DNA of 64,000 nt from Craterostigma plantagineum (GCA_027422505.1 JAPQWV010000002.1:29862501-29926500), one strand, 5' to 3'; shown: positions 47,408 through 60,458, counted from the stretch's first letter. The notes: generated by a model not told the origin, from the letters alone. Numbers and translations are program-made.

Positions 47408-48433
47408 CTATTTAGACAGATTTCCATCAAAGCCACAGTGCTCAGTCGCTTCTTCGTCGTCGATTTGTGTCCCCCAAAGGCCGTCGTAATTCATATCACC
47501 ATCCACAAAGTCGGTGGTAAGACCACTCAAAAGCTCTTGAACGTAGCTAACAGTAGCATGAGACGATACTTGAAGATCAGCAGCAGGCGTCGAAAGATTA
47601 ACCAAGTCGGGGAGCTGCTGCCATTTCTGCCCAGTTTCATCATTTTCTTGATACCCCTCGTAAAATACAGTTTCGTTCATGCTTCCAACGTTTTCGACGC
47701 TGTTGGGAGACGAAGATGTGGGATTCGCTGGCGAGAAATCACAGCCCATTGTACCATACGATAGGCCGAGAATATCATTTCCCGCCAATCCTCCATAGGA
47801 AGTTGGATTGATAAGGGTCGTCGTCTTTTGAGAAATATCGCTGAGCTGCAGAAATTTGCTCGTATATTCTTGTAAGAGCCTTATACTAATCATGTTGAGA
47901 TTGATCGTCGGCGGCAATGGGGCAACATCAGTGATTATGGGCTGGTGTGTCCTCGGATCGACGCCCGATCTTAAGAGCCTCTTACCGAGGTTAGTGTTCC
48001 AATAGTTCTTTATGTCATTATCTGTACGTCCCGGCATTTCTCTAGCAATCATCGCCCACCTGCCCCACCACGATATCATCGAATCATTTTTTATAGTAAG
48101 CATTGAATAAGTTCTTATATGTATATTGTACTTGTTCCCAACGAGTGAATGGAGTTGGATGATCTTCTCATCTTCCTCGGGAGTGAAATTCCCGCGCTTA
48201 ATCCCGGGCTTGAGGTAGTTCATCCACCTCAGCCTGCAGCTTTTCCCGCACCTGTTGAGCCCGGCTAATCCCGGCAAGGACGTCCAGTTGACGTGCCCAT
48301 GTTCTCTGACGTAATTCGCAAGCCTTCGATCTTCTTCTTCGTCCCATGAACCCTTCTTTAATTCTTGATTCATGCAATAACTAATATCTTTCCCATCGCC
48401 GCCGTGATTCTTTCTACTTGCCGGAGATCTCAT
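47408..48433 (-). CDS. R2R3-MYB transcription factor with a read-through intron
   Basis: Two coding exons (48132-48433, 47408-48059), 317 aa spliced. R2 (residues about 26-77) reads [17 protein letters not shown] then [18 protein letters not shown]3 (about 79-128) reads [20 protein letters not shown] then [19 protein letters not shown] and [12 protein letters not shown]. The 72-nt intron at 48060-48131 (GTACAA...GGCAG) lies at the conserved R3 intron position, splitting the Lys codon of GNK. It has no stop and a length divisible by 3, so unspliced RNA would insert 24 residues into R3. The common R2 intron is missing. DPRTHQPII after R3 is usual for the family. I could not assign a subgroup. 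Confidence 0.9.
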   Translation of the reverse strand: MRSPASRKNHGGDGKDISYCMNQELKKGSWDEEEDRRLANYVREHGHVNWTSLPGLAGLNRCGKSCRLRWMNYLKPGIKRGNFTPEEDEKIIQLHSLVGNKYNIHIRTYSMLTIKNDSMISWWGRWAMIAREMPGRTDNDIKNYWNTNLGKRLLRSGVDPRTHQPIITDVAPLPPTINLNMISIRLLQEYTSKFLQLSDISQKTTTLINPTSYGGLAGNDILGLSYGTMGCDFSPANPTSSSPNSVENVGSMNETVFYEGYQENDETGQKWQQLPDLVNLSTPAADLQVSSHATVSYVQELLSGLTTDFVDGDMNYDGLWGTQIDDEEATEHCGFDGNLSK

Positions 48434-51400
48434 CGTCCGTTGTTCGCTTGGTATTATATGATCAGTGAAAGGAATGTGACTAGAGTTTGTAAATAAACCG
48501 AGATTTTATCCAAGGGTTTATATATATACATATGCAATGCGCCTTCTTGTGTGTGTGAGTCTTATCTTGTATATTTTAATTCAAGCTCTCGCTGTTGCTT
48601 CCATCAATGAGGAAAAGATTGAATTTAGGAAGGTAACTACGCATCTACGTTCTTTGCGTCATTATGGAAAGTGATGAGGCGATCATCGCTTACAACCTCG
48701 TAGAAGCAATCTATGTTTAGTTTAATATAATTTGTTAGTTAATTAAGAATGGACAGTTTATATATCTTTCCTTACTAAATTCATGGGATGATCGCGACTG
48801 AACGTCTAAAAGAAAAATGTAAACATAGTTTTTTACCAAGAGACACCTTTCCTTGTTCGAACGAAGGGGATCGATCACTTAGTCTAAGGGAGGTTGGGCG
48901 AATAAGGTAAGACATGCATGTGTTTTTTTTTCTTCCCATATGTACGTCACAGCTCGCCTTTGCCCCTACAAAGTGGTTGATTTGATGAATACATATTAAC
49001 CATATCTATCTTCATTTGGACCACAATCTTCATGAAGTAATTGTAATAGATATCTTACGTTTGCATGGACTTTTTTTATGGAACCATTAGAACTAACTAA
49101 TACTGTGATGTTTATTATAATACAATGCAATGCATTGGTCTTTAAGATAATGGGAACGCTTATATGACTTCAACTGTAAAGGAAAAATACGGATTTGCCC
49201 TCAGATTTCTAAACAGCTGACGTATCCATTTGTTGCTTGCATTTGCGTCTAACTAACTCATAACTGTTCCCTGACCATAAACATCAGATAATGTTTTTTG
49301 TCTCAGTCAATGAGCTGCTGTCTAAAAAAACTTTCTTGATTATGACAATTTCAAGTTCATGGAACTTTGCTGGTAATCAAAAGCTTTTTTAATTACATGT
49401 CGTACAAAGCATCGTCAGCCCATTTTGAATATATCGTAATATATTGTAAGGATTATGTGGGTTGGTAATTTCTTTTTTAGGTTAAATATTACCTGATAAA
49501 CTTTCCAATTCAGTTGTGAATCAGCAAAGGAGAAGCATCAATACAAAATACAGCGTAAAACCAGTCGGGTCAAACCGTGGAATACAATACTTGGGGGAAG
49601 ATAAATACACTTGGATGTTCTTGAGTATTCGAACGTACACAACGAAAATGATCACGTCGTTATTATATCATTTTTTATTAAAGGTCCTAACTTTTAACAC
49701 AATTTATGGTGATGTAATGAAAGCTAAATTTTAAGAGTATTGTGTCGCCCCTTGAATTTGATTGTAGAAAAGGTAGAACAAACTCGTCCATTGCTTGCTA
49801 AGACCCACTGAACATAAACTCTACATTGTTTATGACAATGCATGATCATTTATATGTAACTTAACTATACCGTTGTAATAATTAATAAAAAGCTAATTCA
49901 GAGATTGGCGCCCACTGAGTTTTGGTGATAGAAACTTCCTGGAAAAGCGCATTATCTAAGTAGGACGCTCGGAACCAATAACTCTAATTGTATACGTGCT
50001 GAAAGCACCAGTTATCGAAGACGCATAATGCACGATATTTTTTTCCTCCCATTTATAATAATAATGATTATTATTATAACTATTAAGTTATATATTTTTG
50101 CGTAGTGGGATCTGAATCTGATAAGTTTCTTCTCAAGACAAGTGGACGAAAAATCACCGTGATTCATCATGTTATTTCGTTGGAACTTATTGGACCGTCG
50201 ATTTTTCTGTATCACATCTAATTTCGGAAATTCACTTTTTTTTTCTTGGTATATTACATGGTCCAACCATGTTATATTTAACCTTATTTTTAGGAAGTAC
50301 CACCATTGCTGTATATGATATACAACTCTGTTGGTCACATAAAGTTAACGATTCTTGATTAGGATAATAGCAATACGTATGGTATATATCAAATTCGTAT
50401 GTGACAGAAAACAAATTGCATTTTGCTTCTCAAAGAAGGTAATAAATGTGGATTTATTTATTGTGTCGTTCTTGCAATCCTTCAAAATGATTTCCTTAGT
50501 ACTTAATTTTATATTACTTAACCAAAATGAGGCCTAAAAAAGTAAATATTTTTCGCTATTTATACGAAAAAAAAAAGGTCTGACCTTTGTTAGTACTTAG
50601 TCACCTTTTTATCAAGTGGCGATGTTAAGTCGAGTTTATTATACTGTACAACTTATATAAAGCGATAATAGATTTAATATATTTTGCCTAACCTAAAGTT
50701 GGGTAATAAATGTAACTCGACACATATTAGACGCCACAAATATATATTGTGACGGCGTGAAAACACACGATAGAAACCACTCGATTGTAAATTAAATATT
50801 GGATGGAAACTAAGGAGAAAAAAATACGAGACGTTCAAAGTGGAAAATCTACGTCATGGGAGAACAAAATAGAATTTGATTCATCTAATGAGAAAACCGA
50901 GCATCTAAATCGATGATATGTAAACAGGTGATTATTCCTACTTTATATGCAATTATGGTCTTATTTTATTTCATTCGATTTCATTGCACCAATCTGTCGA
51001 GAAAACACGTTATTAACCAGCACTACATCCATAGTAGTATGCATAGTTTCGAAGCTTTACACAAGTGGCAGAAAAAGAATAGTATTTAGCAAGAATCTTG
51101 TTCGGAATATATGTAAAATATATATTATTTGAGAAATAGATATTCTATACGACTCAACTATCATTAATGGGTTTCTTTTTTTTTTCCATTCTTTACTTAA
51201 TTTAGAAATACTTTAACCTGAATGTCCAAACGAGTAATATTTCAGTAGATCACTATTACAATTAATGTACACCAATTAATTATCTGTACTGGTACCTACG
51301 TATATATTAAAGATTATTGAAAAAGAGATGGGTGGTATAGTCATTAAGATTTAAGACTATTCATTCACCCATACAACTTATAATATAACATTGTCAAAAG

Positions 51401-51644
51401 AGTATATAAACATATTTACGCAATACCATAAAGAACGAAAGAAAAGTTGCATTATATTTCATTAGTCCAATCGCTTCTTTTATTACAAGCTATAGGTGAT
51501 AGATTAGGATTCGTTCTTCTATAAATTTCCTTGCTTTGCATGCATACCTCACTCAACCCCTTCTCCAACTTTATCATCTTCATACACCCATTTTCACACA
51601 CAAAAACACACAATACCCTAATCTCAGCAAAAAAGGCAAAAACA
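48434..51644. other. AT-rich intergenic region, 3.2 kb
   Basis: MYB promoter on the left and PIN promoter on the right. No gene or clear repeat seen. Confidence 0.4.
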
Positions 51645-54132
51645 ATGATATCATGGCCAGAGGTATACAACATATGCGTGGCCATGGCGCCTATATACGC
51701 CGCCCTCTTACTTGGCTACTCCTCCGTTAAACGTCTGAAAATGTTCAATTCAGACCAATGCGATGCAATAAATCGATTCAACTGCTACTTCATACTCCCA
51801 TTCTTCACGTTTCAGTTCATTTACAAAATCAATCCCTACTCAATGAACTACAAATTCCTAGGAGGAGACATCATAGCAAAAGCCATCGCGGGCATGGCTT
51901 TGGTCTTGTGGGCCAACACGTGTAAGAAGGGAGACTTTGCATGGGCAATAACGTCTTTTTCCTTGTCGAGCTTCAACAACACCCTAGTGGTCGGCGTTCC
52001 CTTGTTGAGGGCCATGTATGGGGTTCTCGGGGAGGATTTAGTGATACAGTCTTCGGTCATCCAATTCCTAATTTGGTTCCCGACCCTTTTGTTCTTGCTT
52101 GAATTTAGGCGCACTTCTCTGATCACTCATTGCATCGATAACGGTGAGAAAAGTGAAGACTGTAATGATTCGGCGAATGGGGTCGTTGAAATAGTTACAG
52201 TGGGCGATGAACGTCAGGTGAACGGTGAGGTGTCTGAAAATGATGGGAGAGATGTAATGAAGTCGCCGTCGCCATCTTACATTGGGTTTGGTTCGACTTT
52301 GAAGAAAGTATTTCTCAAGCTTTCTATGAATCCCAACATCTATGCTTGCGTTGTTGGCCTCTTATGGGCTTTGCTGGCAAAAAGGTACTTTTCACTTTGC
52401 ATGAGTTTTTAGTTCCGTTTGGCAAATGTTTATTTAATTTTGTTTGCATTCATTAGTTGTTGAACACGTGTATTATATATACATATTATGCAAGTATACA
52501 TATTGTGAGTTGGTGTTATAAGACGCCTTTTCATACTAGACTGATTTATTTCATATCAAATCTTAAACGTATTTTACTTTGATAGTCATCTCTTATGATT
52601 GTGTTAAATAACTATTTAAATATGTTGGAAATGCAATAGTACAACGAAATTTTAGAAAATATGACTAAAGTTGGACAAGCTACAAGTACGAACAATTATA
52701 TCCCTACAAGTCTCTCGGGTACAAAAATTGGGCAATTTTCGTTCAGACCCTGTCAGGAAAAAAAATTATTTTTAAGGACTCAATTTGTTCAGTAACACTT
52801 CATTGTCCTGCAGTAATACTTCATTGTTCTGCATTAACACTTCATTGTTCTGAAATAACACTTAATTGCTCTGAAATAACACACAACGTTAGTCCGATAA
52901 CAGTTCATACTTTAGGTCATTATCTCTAGATTTTGGGTTTCGTTCCCCTTTCGTAGGTCATTATCTCTAGATTTTGGGTTTCATACTTGTAGGTGTCTTT
53001 CCTCCTTTCATAGGAGCCTTTCCTCCCCTCGTGGGAGTGCTTTTCTCCCTTCGTGGGAGTTTCGTTCTAGGGTTTTCTCTTTTCCCCTTTTTGGGTTAAC
53101 GGGCATTGTACTATCACCGGTGTTTACGCAATAGAAATAGTCAAATATGTTGTAATATTTTGAATATGCTCTATTGTAACCTTGTGTCCATTTGGATTTA
53201 TGAATGAAATCCTCATTTTCAAAAAAAAATCTCTAGATTTTGGGTCCTTTAAACTAATGTTTTTCGAAAATGGTCTTAACCCTATTTTAAAACATTTTTG
53301 GGGACTGAAACTTAATTATCAAAAATAAACACCTGTTGAAATCTTTAGCAATCAATATTCCATAGTATTATTTAGTACCATTAGTATTGATTAAAGAAGT
53401 GTAGGCACACTTTCTAACTAGCTTTGAAATTTAATCCATATTAATTAAGGTGGCACCTCAAAATGCCCACCATAGTGGACGGATCAATCACGATCATGGC
53501 CAAGGCAGGAAGTGGAGTTTCCATGTTCACCCTAGGTAATTAATAAGATGACTTTTAAAGCCTAATTATTAGTTTAGTTTATTACCACCATCTGATTAAA
53601 TTATAATTAAATATTAGGGCTATTCATAGCACTTCAAGAGAAGATAATAGCTTGTGGTGTGCGGCTAACATTGTACGGGATGGTTCTGAGATTTGTTGGC
53701 GGGCCAATCGCCACCGTCGTCGGGTGCGCGGCTTTTGGTTTGCGTGCTCGCGTGCTATGCATCGCCATCGTCCAGGCAATTAAATAATTTAATATTTTAT
53801 ACATATATGTATATGCCTATAATAGCTAATTAATTATTTAATCTTAGTTGATATTCATATGTGTACATATAAACGTTTGATAACAGGCGGCATTACCACA
53901 AGCAATTAACTCATTCGTGTTCGCAAAGGTGTATGGCTTGCACGCTGATGTACTTGGCACTACGTAAGTTTATTTAATATTTATACATATACACTTTTGT
54001 TATAAGTTTCTATTAATACTTAATTGATAAGTAATATAATCTTTCCTTTTGAATTTCAGGCTGATATTTGGCACAATTATATCCTTACCACTCCTGATCG
54101 TTTACTATGTTGTCTTGGATGTAGTTGGCTAA
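51645..54132 (+). CDS. PIN5: Auxin efflux carrier, short ER-type PIN (PIN5-like)
   Basis: Five exons: 51645-52384, 53450-53535, 53618-53775, 53887-53963, 54060-54132; 377 aa. Five N-terminal membrane segments begin with YNICVAMAPIYAALLLGYSS. The conserved SSFNNTLVVGVPLLRAMYG is present. A short hydrophilic loop (about residues 165-220) takes the place of the long loop of PIN1-type proteins. A C-terminal half follows with MPTIVDGSITIMAKAGSGVS and AALPQAINSFVFAKVYGLH (the NPNTY-like and QA-rich family signatures). Short-loop PINs act at the ER in intracellular auxin homeostasis (known). Intron 3 has a GC donor (CAG/GCAATT at 53776) instead of GT. Intron 2 is 1,065 bp and hosts element B. Confidence 0.91.
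52741..53282. mobile_element. Inverted-repeat element B with nested insertion
   Basis: The left arm (about 52741-52779, GTTCAGACCCTGTCAGG... TTTTTAAGGACT) and the right arm (about 53241-53282, TGGGTCCTTTAAACT... GGTCTTAACCC) are imperfect inverted repeats and match the arms of element A. Inside are four 21-nt units (about 52791-52875, core TAACACTTCATTGTTCTG). The element lies in intron 2 of the PIN gene. A retroposon fragment interrupts it (next entry). Confidence 0.6.
52981..53229 (+). mobile_element. Retroposon 3' fragment with poly-A and target-site duplication
   Basis: About 250 bp ending in ATGAATGAAATCCTCATTTTC and nine A's. The 16-nt sequence TCTCTAGATTTTGGGT occurs immediately before (52964-52979) and directly after (53230-53245): a target-site duplication. 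The arrangement fits a 5'-truncated LINE-type (or SINE-like) insertion by target-primed reverse transcription. A third copy of the motif at 52923-52938 comes from a small local duplication. Confidence 0.72.
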
Positions 54133-55156
54133 TTGCTATATTGTGTATTTGTGGCACTTGAAAAGAGCTTGAGTCGCGAATATATATCTTAATGAGCAAT
54201 GCATGCAACATTTAAATAATATGGTACACATAAATTAATTACAACCAAAGATGTAATATTGGAATTGATTAAATACGACTGAAATTAGTGTTTTTGGCAC
54301 ATTCTATGCGTGTGCTTAAAAATATAGTTATATTTATGTTATTTCATTTTTTTTATAATAATATTTAATAGATGGGGTATAAATTTCCAACATATTAAAA
54401 TGAAAACTATTGTATTGGGGTATACTTACAATAATTACTTATTAAATTAATTAATTACAAATTAGAGGACTAAATTGCAAATAAAATGACAGACAAAACT
54501 GACAGTTTTTATCCATAATTGAATAGATAAATATCACTACGAAAGGAAAAAGAAAAACGTCTATTCCTATCACTACAAAAGAAAAACCTAACTATTGTAT
54601 AATGGTGTGGAGTGTCTATAAACCGATACATTTAGTCTATCATATCCATTTGCAATTTAGCGCCTCTATTATTTAATTACTTTAATAATTTTCATGTTAC
54701 TTCTATATTTTTATTTAATTACTTCAATAATTTTCATGTTACTTCTATATTTTTTATTTCTTATACTTTACACCCTCTAAATATTATTTTTTTATGTAAT
54801 TATACATTATATTTCATCCATTCGACAATAAATACTAAATATAAAACTTAAGAGCAACATAACATATCAAATCGCACGAGCATAGAGTTGCGAAAAAGTA
54901 CTGTCGACTGGCGATCAATGATCTCGATTTGAATAGTTTCCTTTCCAACTTATATACTTGATTTGCAGTTATCCAAAGTATTGGGCGTCTTTCTGTAATT
55001 AAGTCGTCTTGGAAATTTCAACTGAGCTGCGAATACGATGCTCTCACTTGTTTAATCAACCACCTATCCGACTTCACAAGAAGACTATCCACAATTACCG
55101 TAATTTGCTATTCGCTTTTGGGTTTTAAACCATAATCTTGGAGCGAAGCTGTATTG
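54133..55156. other. AT-rich spacer between PIN and GH3 genes
   Basis: 1.0 kb. No gene recognised. Confidence 0.4.
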
Positions 55157-58100
55157 ATGGCAGCCATGGATTGCATATACAAAGACCCAAATGCCCCTAT
55201 CGAGGAACGAGTGAGGGACCTTTTGTCTCGAATGACATTGGACGAGAAAATCGGTCAAATGACTCAAATTGAACGCTGTGTGGCAACCCGTCATGTTCTC
55301 ACGAACCTCGCTATAGGTCAAACACTGCAAAAATGTTTCCTTTTTCGAACTTTTCTCGTCGTCTTTACTTATTGAGCTGGGCAAATGCTTGTGTTACGTT
55401 TCTTGGCCTTTTCTTTTCTGTGATCAGAGTCGATCATTGTTTTGCTGTTATTTTATGTTGTGGGATTATCTATGGATGTCGTAAGCTAACAATTTCTGTT
55501 ACTTACTCAACGCTGACTTTTGTTCTTTCGGATCGATTAAGGTAGCATACTAAGTGTTGGGGGAAGTGGACCGTGTGAAGATGCCAGATCATCGGAGTGG
55601 GCAGCCATGGTTGATAATTTCCAGAAATCTGCTTTGGAGTCTAGGCTGGGCATTCCATTGCTTTATGGTATTGATGCTGTTCATGGTAATAACAATGTTT
55701 ATGGTGCCACTATCTTCCCTCATAATATAGCTTTGGGAGCCACAAGGTTGGTTTCTAACTGAATTAATGAAGTGGCGAATTTTTTTTTTTTTATTTTGAA
55801 TGCCAATATTGAAATAAATTAGTCTGATTGTGCAATTGGTAGGGATCCTGACTTGGTACATAGGATCGGTGTTGCGACTGCTCTTGAAGTCAGGGCGAGT
55901 GGGATGCACTATACTTTTTCTCCGTGTGTCGCTGTAAGTTTACTTCTTTTCGTTGAAACAATGTTTTCTCGTGCACCTTGTACCTAAGATTGTGTCATGA
56001 AAACCTTGTGATGTAAGAACGATTTATCTTTCCCAGGTGATTTTCTCTACAATTTCCTTAATGTAGTAGCTCTACTCTACAAATACCTTGTGATGTAAGA
56101 AGGATTTATCTTTCACAGATTTGCCTTATAAATGTTGTTGGTGTTAGCATTTATCGTGATCTAACATTATGATTCTCATCAAATACATGTGAATCTCGGT
56201 TTAGTAGCATGCGTTTGTCCCTTTCAATGAAGCAAATGCAATCCTAAGATTAGACTAACAGGTTTGTCGAGATCCAAGGTGGGGAAGAACCTATGAGAGT
56301 TTCGGCGAAGACTACAAAATCGTTAAGAATATGACCTCACTGGTCACTGGCTTGCAAGGACAACCACCTCAAGGACATTCTAAGGGATACCCTTTTGTTG
56401 CTGGGAGGTAATAAAGAATTTCGACTGATCGAATTAAATTAAATTATGATGGTATAGAGCATGTAGCATTTAGGGATTTGCACCGTTCGATCGTCATACT
56501 TTGACTGATGAGAATCTTTTTCTTCAGAAAGAACGTTGTTGCATGTGCGAAGCATTTTGTAGGAGATGGTGGCACCAAGAATGGCATAAATGAAGGAGAC
56601 ACGGTTACGCCATACGACGAATTGGAGAAAATCCACATGGCTCCTTACCTCGACTGTATATCTCGGGGAGTATGTACCGTAATGGCATCGTACTCTAGCT
56701 GGAACGGGACGAAACTACACAGTAGCAAGTTTCTTCTTACCGATGTTCTGAAAGAAAAACTTGGATTTAAGGTGAGGTCTGTAATGAGTGATATAAATTG
56801 CTCATCGGTTGATTATATATGATTTAAAACGATGAGAAATTCTTTTTTTTTTTTTTCACGATCTTGCAGGGTTTTGTCATTTCGGACTCTGCAGGCCTTG
56901 ACAGGCTTTCGCATCCGTTTGGATCTAATTATCGGAGGAGTGTTCTATCAGCTATCAACGCTGGAATTGATATGGTAAAAAGAAGCAATTTTATGAACAA
57001 ACTTGAGCTTTTCGTAGAGCTAAAATGATAATCTGTTTTGTTTGATGTTCGAAGGTAATGGTGCCGTTTCGATATCAATTGTTTATGGACGATTTGAAGC
57101 ATTTGGTGATGTCTGGCAAAATATCAATGACAAGAATTGACGATGCTGTTGAAAGAATATTGAGAGTCAAGTTCGCTTCTGGCCTCTTCGAACATCCAAT
57201 GAGCGATCCATCCCTGCTTCATACAGTTAACTGTGAGGTGATCCATGCTTCAATTTCGTTAGAAGAAATAAGTAGCTGAAATCTACGTTAGAATGAGTTT
57301 CAACATGCGTTTTTTGTATTCAGCTGCATAGGAAATTAGCGCGCGAAGCAGTTAGGAAGTCTTTGGTCCTATTAAAGAATGGTAAAGATCCAACGAAACC
57401 ATTTCTTCCATTGGATCGTAATGCTAAAAGAATCCTCGTAGCTGGAAAGCACGCTGATGATCTGGGATTTCATTGCGGAGGATGGACTAAGACTTGGGAT
57501 GGCAGAAGTGGGAGAATAACGACGGGTAATTTGTTTTCAGAATATTCAATCTTCTTGAAATGCAAAGATTGATTCGACAGAAAAAAAAAATCATCAATCT
57601 TTTTTGGGTTTGCTTATAGTATATCTAACAACCCGTTCAAGCTCAATTTTTCCTTATTAGTTATTTCACCGACGAAAATAATGGATTCTTAAATCTATCG
57701 TAGCATTTTAGATTTTCTACCATAAAGTTAGCTTCTTTACGACAGGTACTACTATTCTTGAAGCTATCAAAGAATCCGTAGGCCCAGAAACCGACATAAC
57801 ATTCGAAGAAAATCCGACTTCAAATCACTTAGTTGGAGCAGATTTCTCATTCGCTGTTGTTGTCGTGGGCGAAGCGCCTTACGCTGAGACCGGTGGTGAC
57901 AGCCCAGATCTTCCAATACACTTCGATGGAGACGAATTAATAAATAAAGTTGCTGATAAAGTTCCCACTTTAGTGTTACTAATATCAGGGAGGCCCTTAA
58001 CTTTAGAGCCGCTGATATTGAATAAAATCGACGCTTTAGTTGCTGCTTGGTTGCCTGGCAGTGAAGGCGGCGGCGGAATTGCTGATGTCATCTTCGGAGA

Positions 58101-58248
58101 TTATGAGTTTCAAGGAAGATTACCGATCACATGGTTCAAGAACGCCCAACAGCTTCCGATGAATGCTGATGATGAGAACTCCTTGTACGATCCTCTGTTT
58201 CCTCTCGGGTTTGGGCTGACGAGCAAAAACAAAAATCTGATGGGATGA
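55157..58248 (+). CDS. Glycoside hydrolase family 3 beta-glucosidase / glucan exohydrolase-like
   Basis: Nine exons: 55157-55316, 55542-55746, 55843-55933, 56262-56407, 56528-56771, 56870-56974, 57055-57237, 57324-57525, 57746-58248; 612 aa, all phases closing. The GH3 TIM-barrel is marked by [27 protein letters not shown] and AKHFVGDGG. The nucleophile region [13 protein letters not shown] keeps the catalytic Asp. The C-terminal domain has [15 protein letters not shown] with the likely acid/base Glu. Most relatives read SDW at the nucleophile; here Trp is replaced by Ser. The start ([11 protein letters not shown]) has no signal peptide, unlike the apoplastic barley ExoI type, so a cytosolic product is implied unless an upstream exon was missed. 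Substrate unknown, probably beta-1,3/1,4 glucosides. Confidence 0.9.
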
Positions 58249-59532
58249 AACGTCTAAAACAGGTTTGAAATTCAATACTCAATCTATGATGTAGACGTTA
58301 TTCTGCTTTGGAACTTGTCGAATAATGTCAAAAAAAAAAAACTCTTATTTGTGATTAGATCTTATGTCTATTACAGCCTTTTAATCTCCAATGGCTTTAA
58401 ACACTTTGATTAGTGCTTGGACTTGTCCCATCACAAAAGAATGGAAGATCTTAGGAGATAAGACTTTACCACTATGTATAAGATAATCCCATTCTATTAC
58501 ATTGTCTGATAATATTTGGTATAACCAAAAGTATGATTTGAGCTGAGATGAGGTGCTTATTACCGTTGCTGTGTGTAATAAAGCAGAGCAGTAGCAAAGA
58601 TTTAGGAATAAAGGGTGTCTACAAGTTGAGGACATAAATGCTTTTCTTAGCTTGAAGGAGATTTCTTTTTTTCCTCTTTTTTTTTTCACTTTGAGCTTTC
58701 ATTTTACCTTTTCATCTTTTCATTGAATTGAATATACCATGTGTCGACTTTTGCTGTTGCATCTCCTCTGCTGCACTGCTATACATATAACATGTTTTGT
58801 CTCTAATACAAAGTTGCTGATAGCAAATTTCATGTCATTTTCTTTCTATTTAATGTCCTAACATGACAGTATCATCTACACAAGAAAGTGAATGATAGCA
58901 AATAGATCACTAATCTCATTGCTTCATGATAGGCCAATCAGTAGCAAACAAAAACAAAAGTAAATAATAGGTGTGGTAGCAAGGACAAAGGTGCACCTTG
59001 TATGAAAAAGGAAAATCTCATTTGAATCTTTGGGTAACCAATGAGAGCTAGTCTAGTGGTGATGGTGGTTTAGATTATTTTTTCTTTTCTTTAAGTGAGC
59101 AAAGATCCTTAGTACATGTTAATAATCTTATATTCTGCTACCTTGGTAATGGAGTTCACACGCAGCTTCAACTAACAAAGCAAGAATCCCTTCCATGCAT
59201 GGTAGAGTACATAGTACTGAGACTATGTAGTGTAATAAAAGTGTGTTGAGTGAATCATATGATATGCATCTTCGTGGACAACCTGCTTTATGACTAAGCT
59301 ACACTTGTCTGAGATTCCCTTTCGAGGCCTATCCTCAGTTCTTGAGTTATTTATGAAACGAAGGAGGCAGCCAAACCAACTATGTTCTTTATTTAAAATA
59401 GACACCATGATAATCTACATTGAAGAAAGAAGCAAACATATAGACAAACCTTAGCTTATGCATCAACTAACACACATCCAAACTGAATGAAGCATTGTCC
59501 TTTTTTCTTTGTTGCTTAAATTACAAATCAAA
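58249..59532. other. Convergent spacer, 1.3 kb
   Basis: 3' flanks of the GH3 and DIVARICATA-like genes. No gene seen. Confidence 0.4.
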
Positions 59533-60458
59533 TCAGATCTTATTAGGATAGTGATGAACTCCATATCGCATCTGAAAGGATATATCATGGACTTGAGATC
59601 TCGAGCCGTAGGAATCACCCGTTTGGCTTTGGTTCCATGGATACGGCGTCTGTTTACTGATTCCCAATTGGTTGTTTATTACAGAGGATTGATCAGATGA
59701 CTGTGGCTTATTACCACCATTGTTGTTGTTTTCTGGCGAGGGAGTTTGATGACGGTGATCGTTATTAAGGCTAACCGTCGTAATGTCATGAATACTTGCT
59801 CTTCTCTTATCTTTCCCGCCAGAAAGTTGCCTGATGAAGTACTTCTGAGCATGGCTGGCGACTTGCGTTGGCGTTCGAGTTATGACAAAGTTGCGTGATA
59901 TGTTCCTCCAATCTCCTTTACCGTACTTTTCGAGCCCCATCAGAAACAACCTGTCGAATATCAATCCCAAGAATCAATCTTTACCGTATCAAGAATTCTT
60001 GATTCAGTTTCCAACTTCATAAAAAAGACTCACTTGTGCTCTTCTTCAGTCCAAGGAACGCCCTTCTTCCTTTCTTGATCGCCATTTCGACCCGAAGCTT
60101 TCCTTGCGTAAGACTGCTTATTGTACCCATCGAAGGAAGCATATCCGTTTCCCCATTCGAGCGTAAAAGGGGACGAACCTCCATAGCCAGGAACTGGGAT
60201 GAGCCCAGCTTCTATGCTGCTGACATCGTCTTCGAGCTCTTTGTACTGTCTCATGACGTCATTCACCGTCTTCCCAGGGACCATGGAAGCAACCTTCTGC
60301 CATCGATCGGGCGTGTTTTCGTCGAAACGAGCCAAGGCATTTTCGAACGCCTTGTTCTCGGCGGGCGTCCAAAGCGTTCTTCTTCTGCTGCCTTCGTCGA
60401 GAAACAAGCTGCTTGAATTGGAGAAATTGGGAGACAGAATCTCCATAGCCCACCTCAT
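59533..60458 (-). CDS. DIVARICATA-like MYB (R-R type)
   Basis: Two exons (60034-60458, 59533-59950), 280 aa, or 276 from the ATG at 60446 (MEILSPNF), which is the more family-like start. The SANT/MYB domain 1 (about 25-75) reads [19 protein letters not shown] then [20 protein letters not shown]. It is followed by [18 protein letters not shown], the DIV-family signature. MYB domain 2 (about 135-185) reads [20 protein letters not shown] then [19 protein letters not shown] and SHAQKYF. The C-terminus is Asn/Gln/Ser-rich. Family members bind I-box-like GATAA sites and work with RAD and DRIF partners in floral asymmetry and stress responses (known). Confidence 0.92.
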
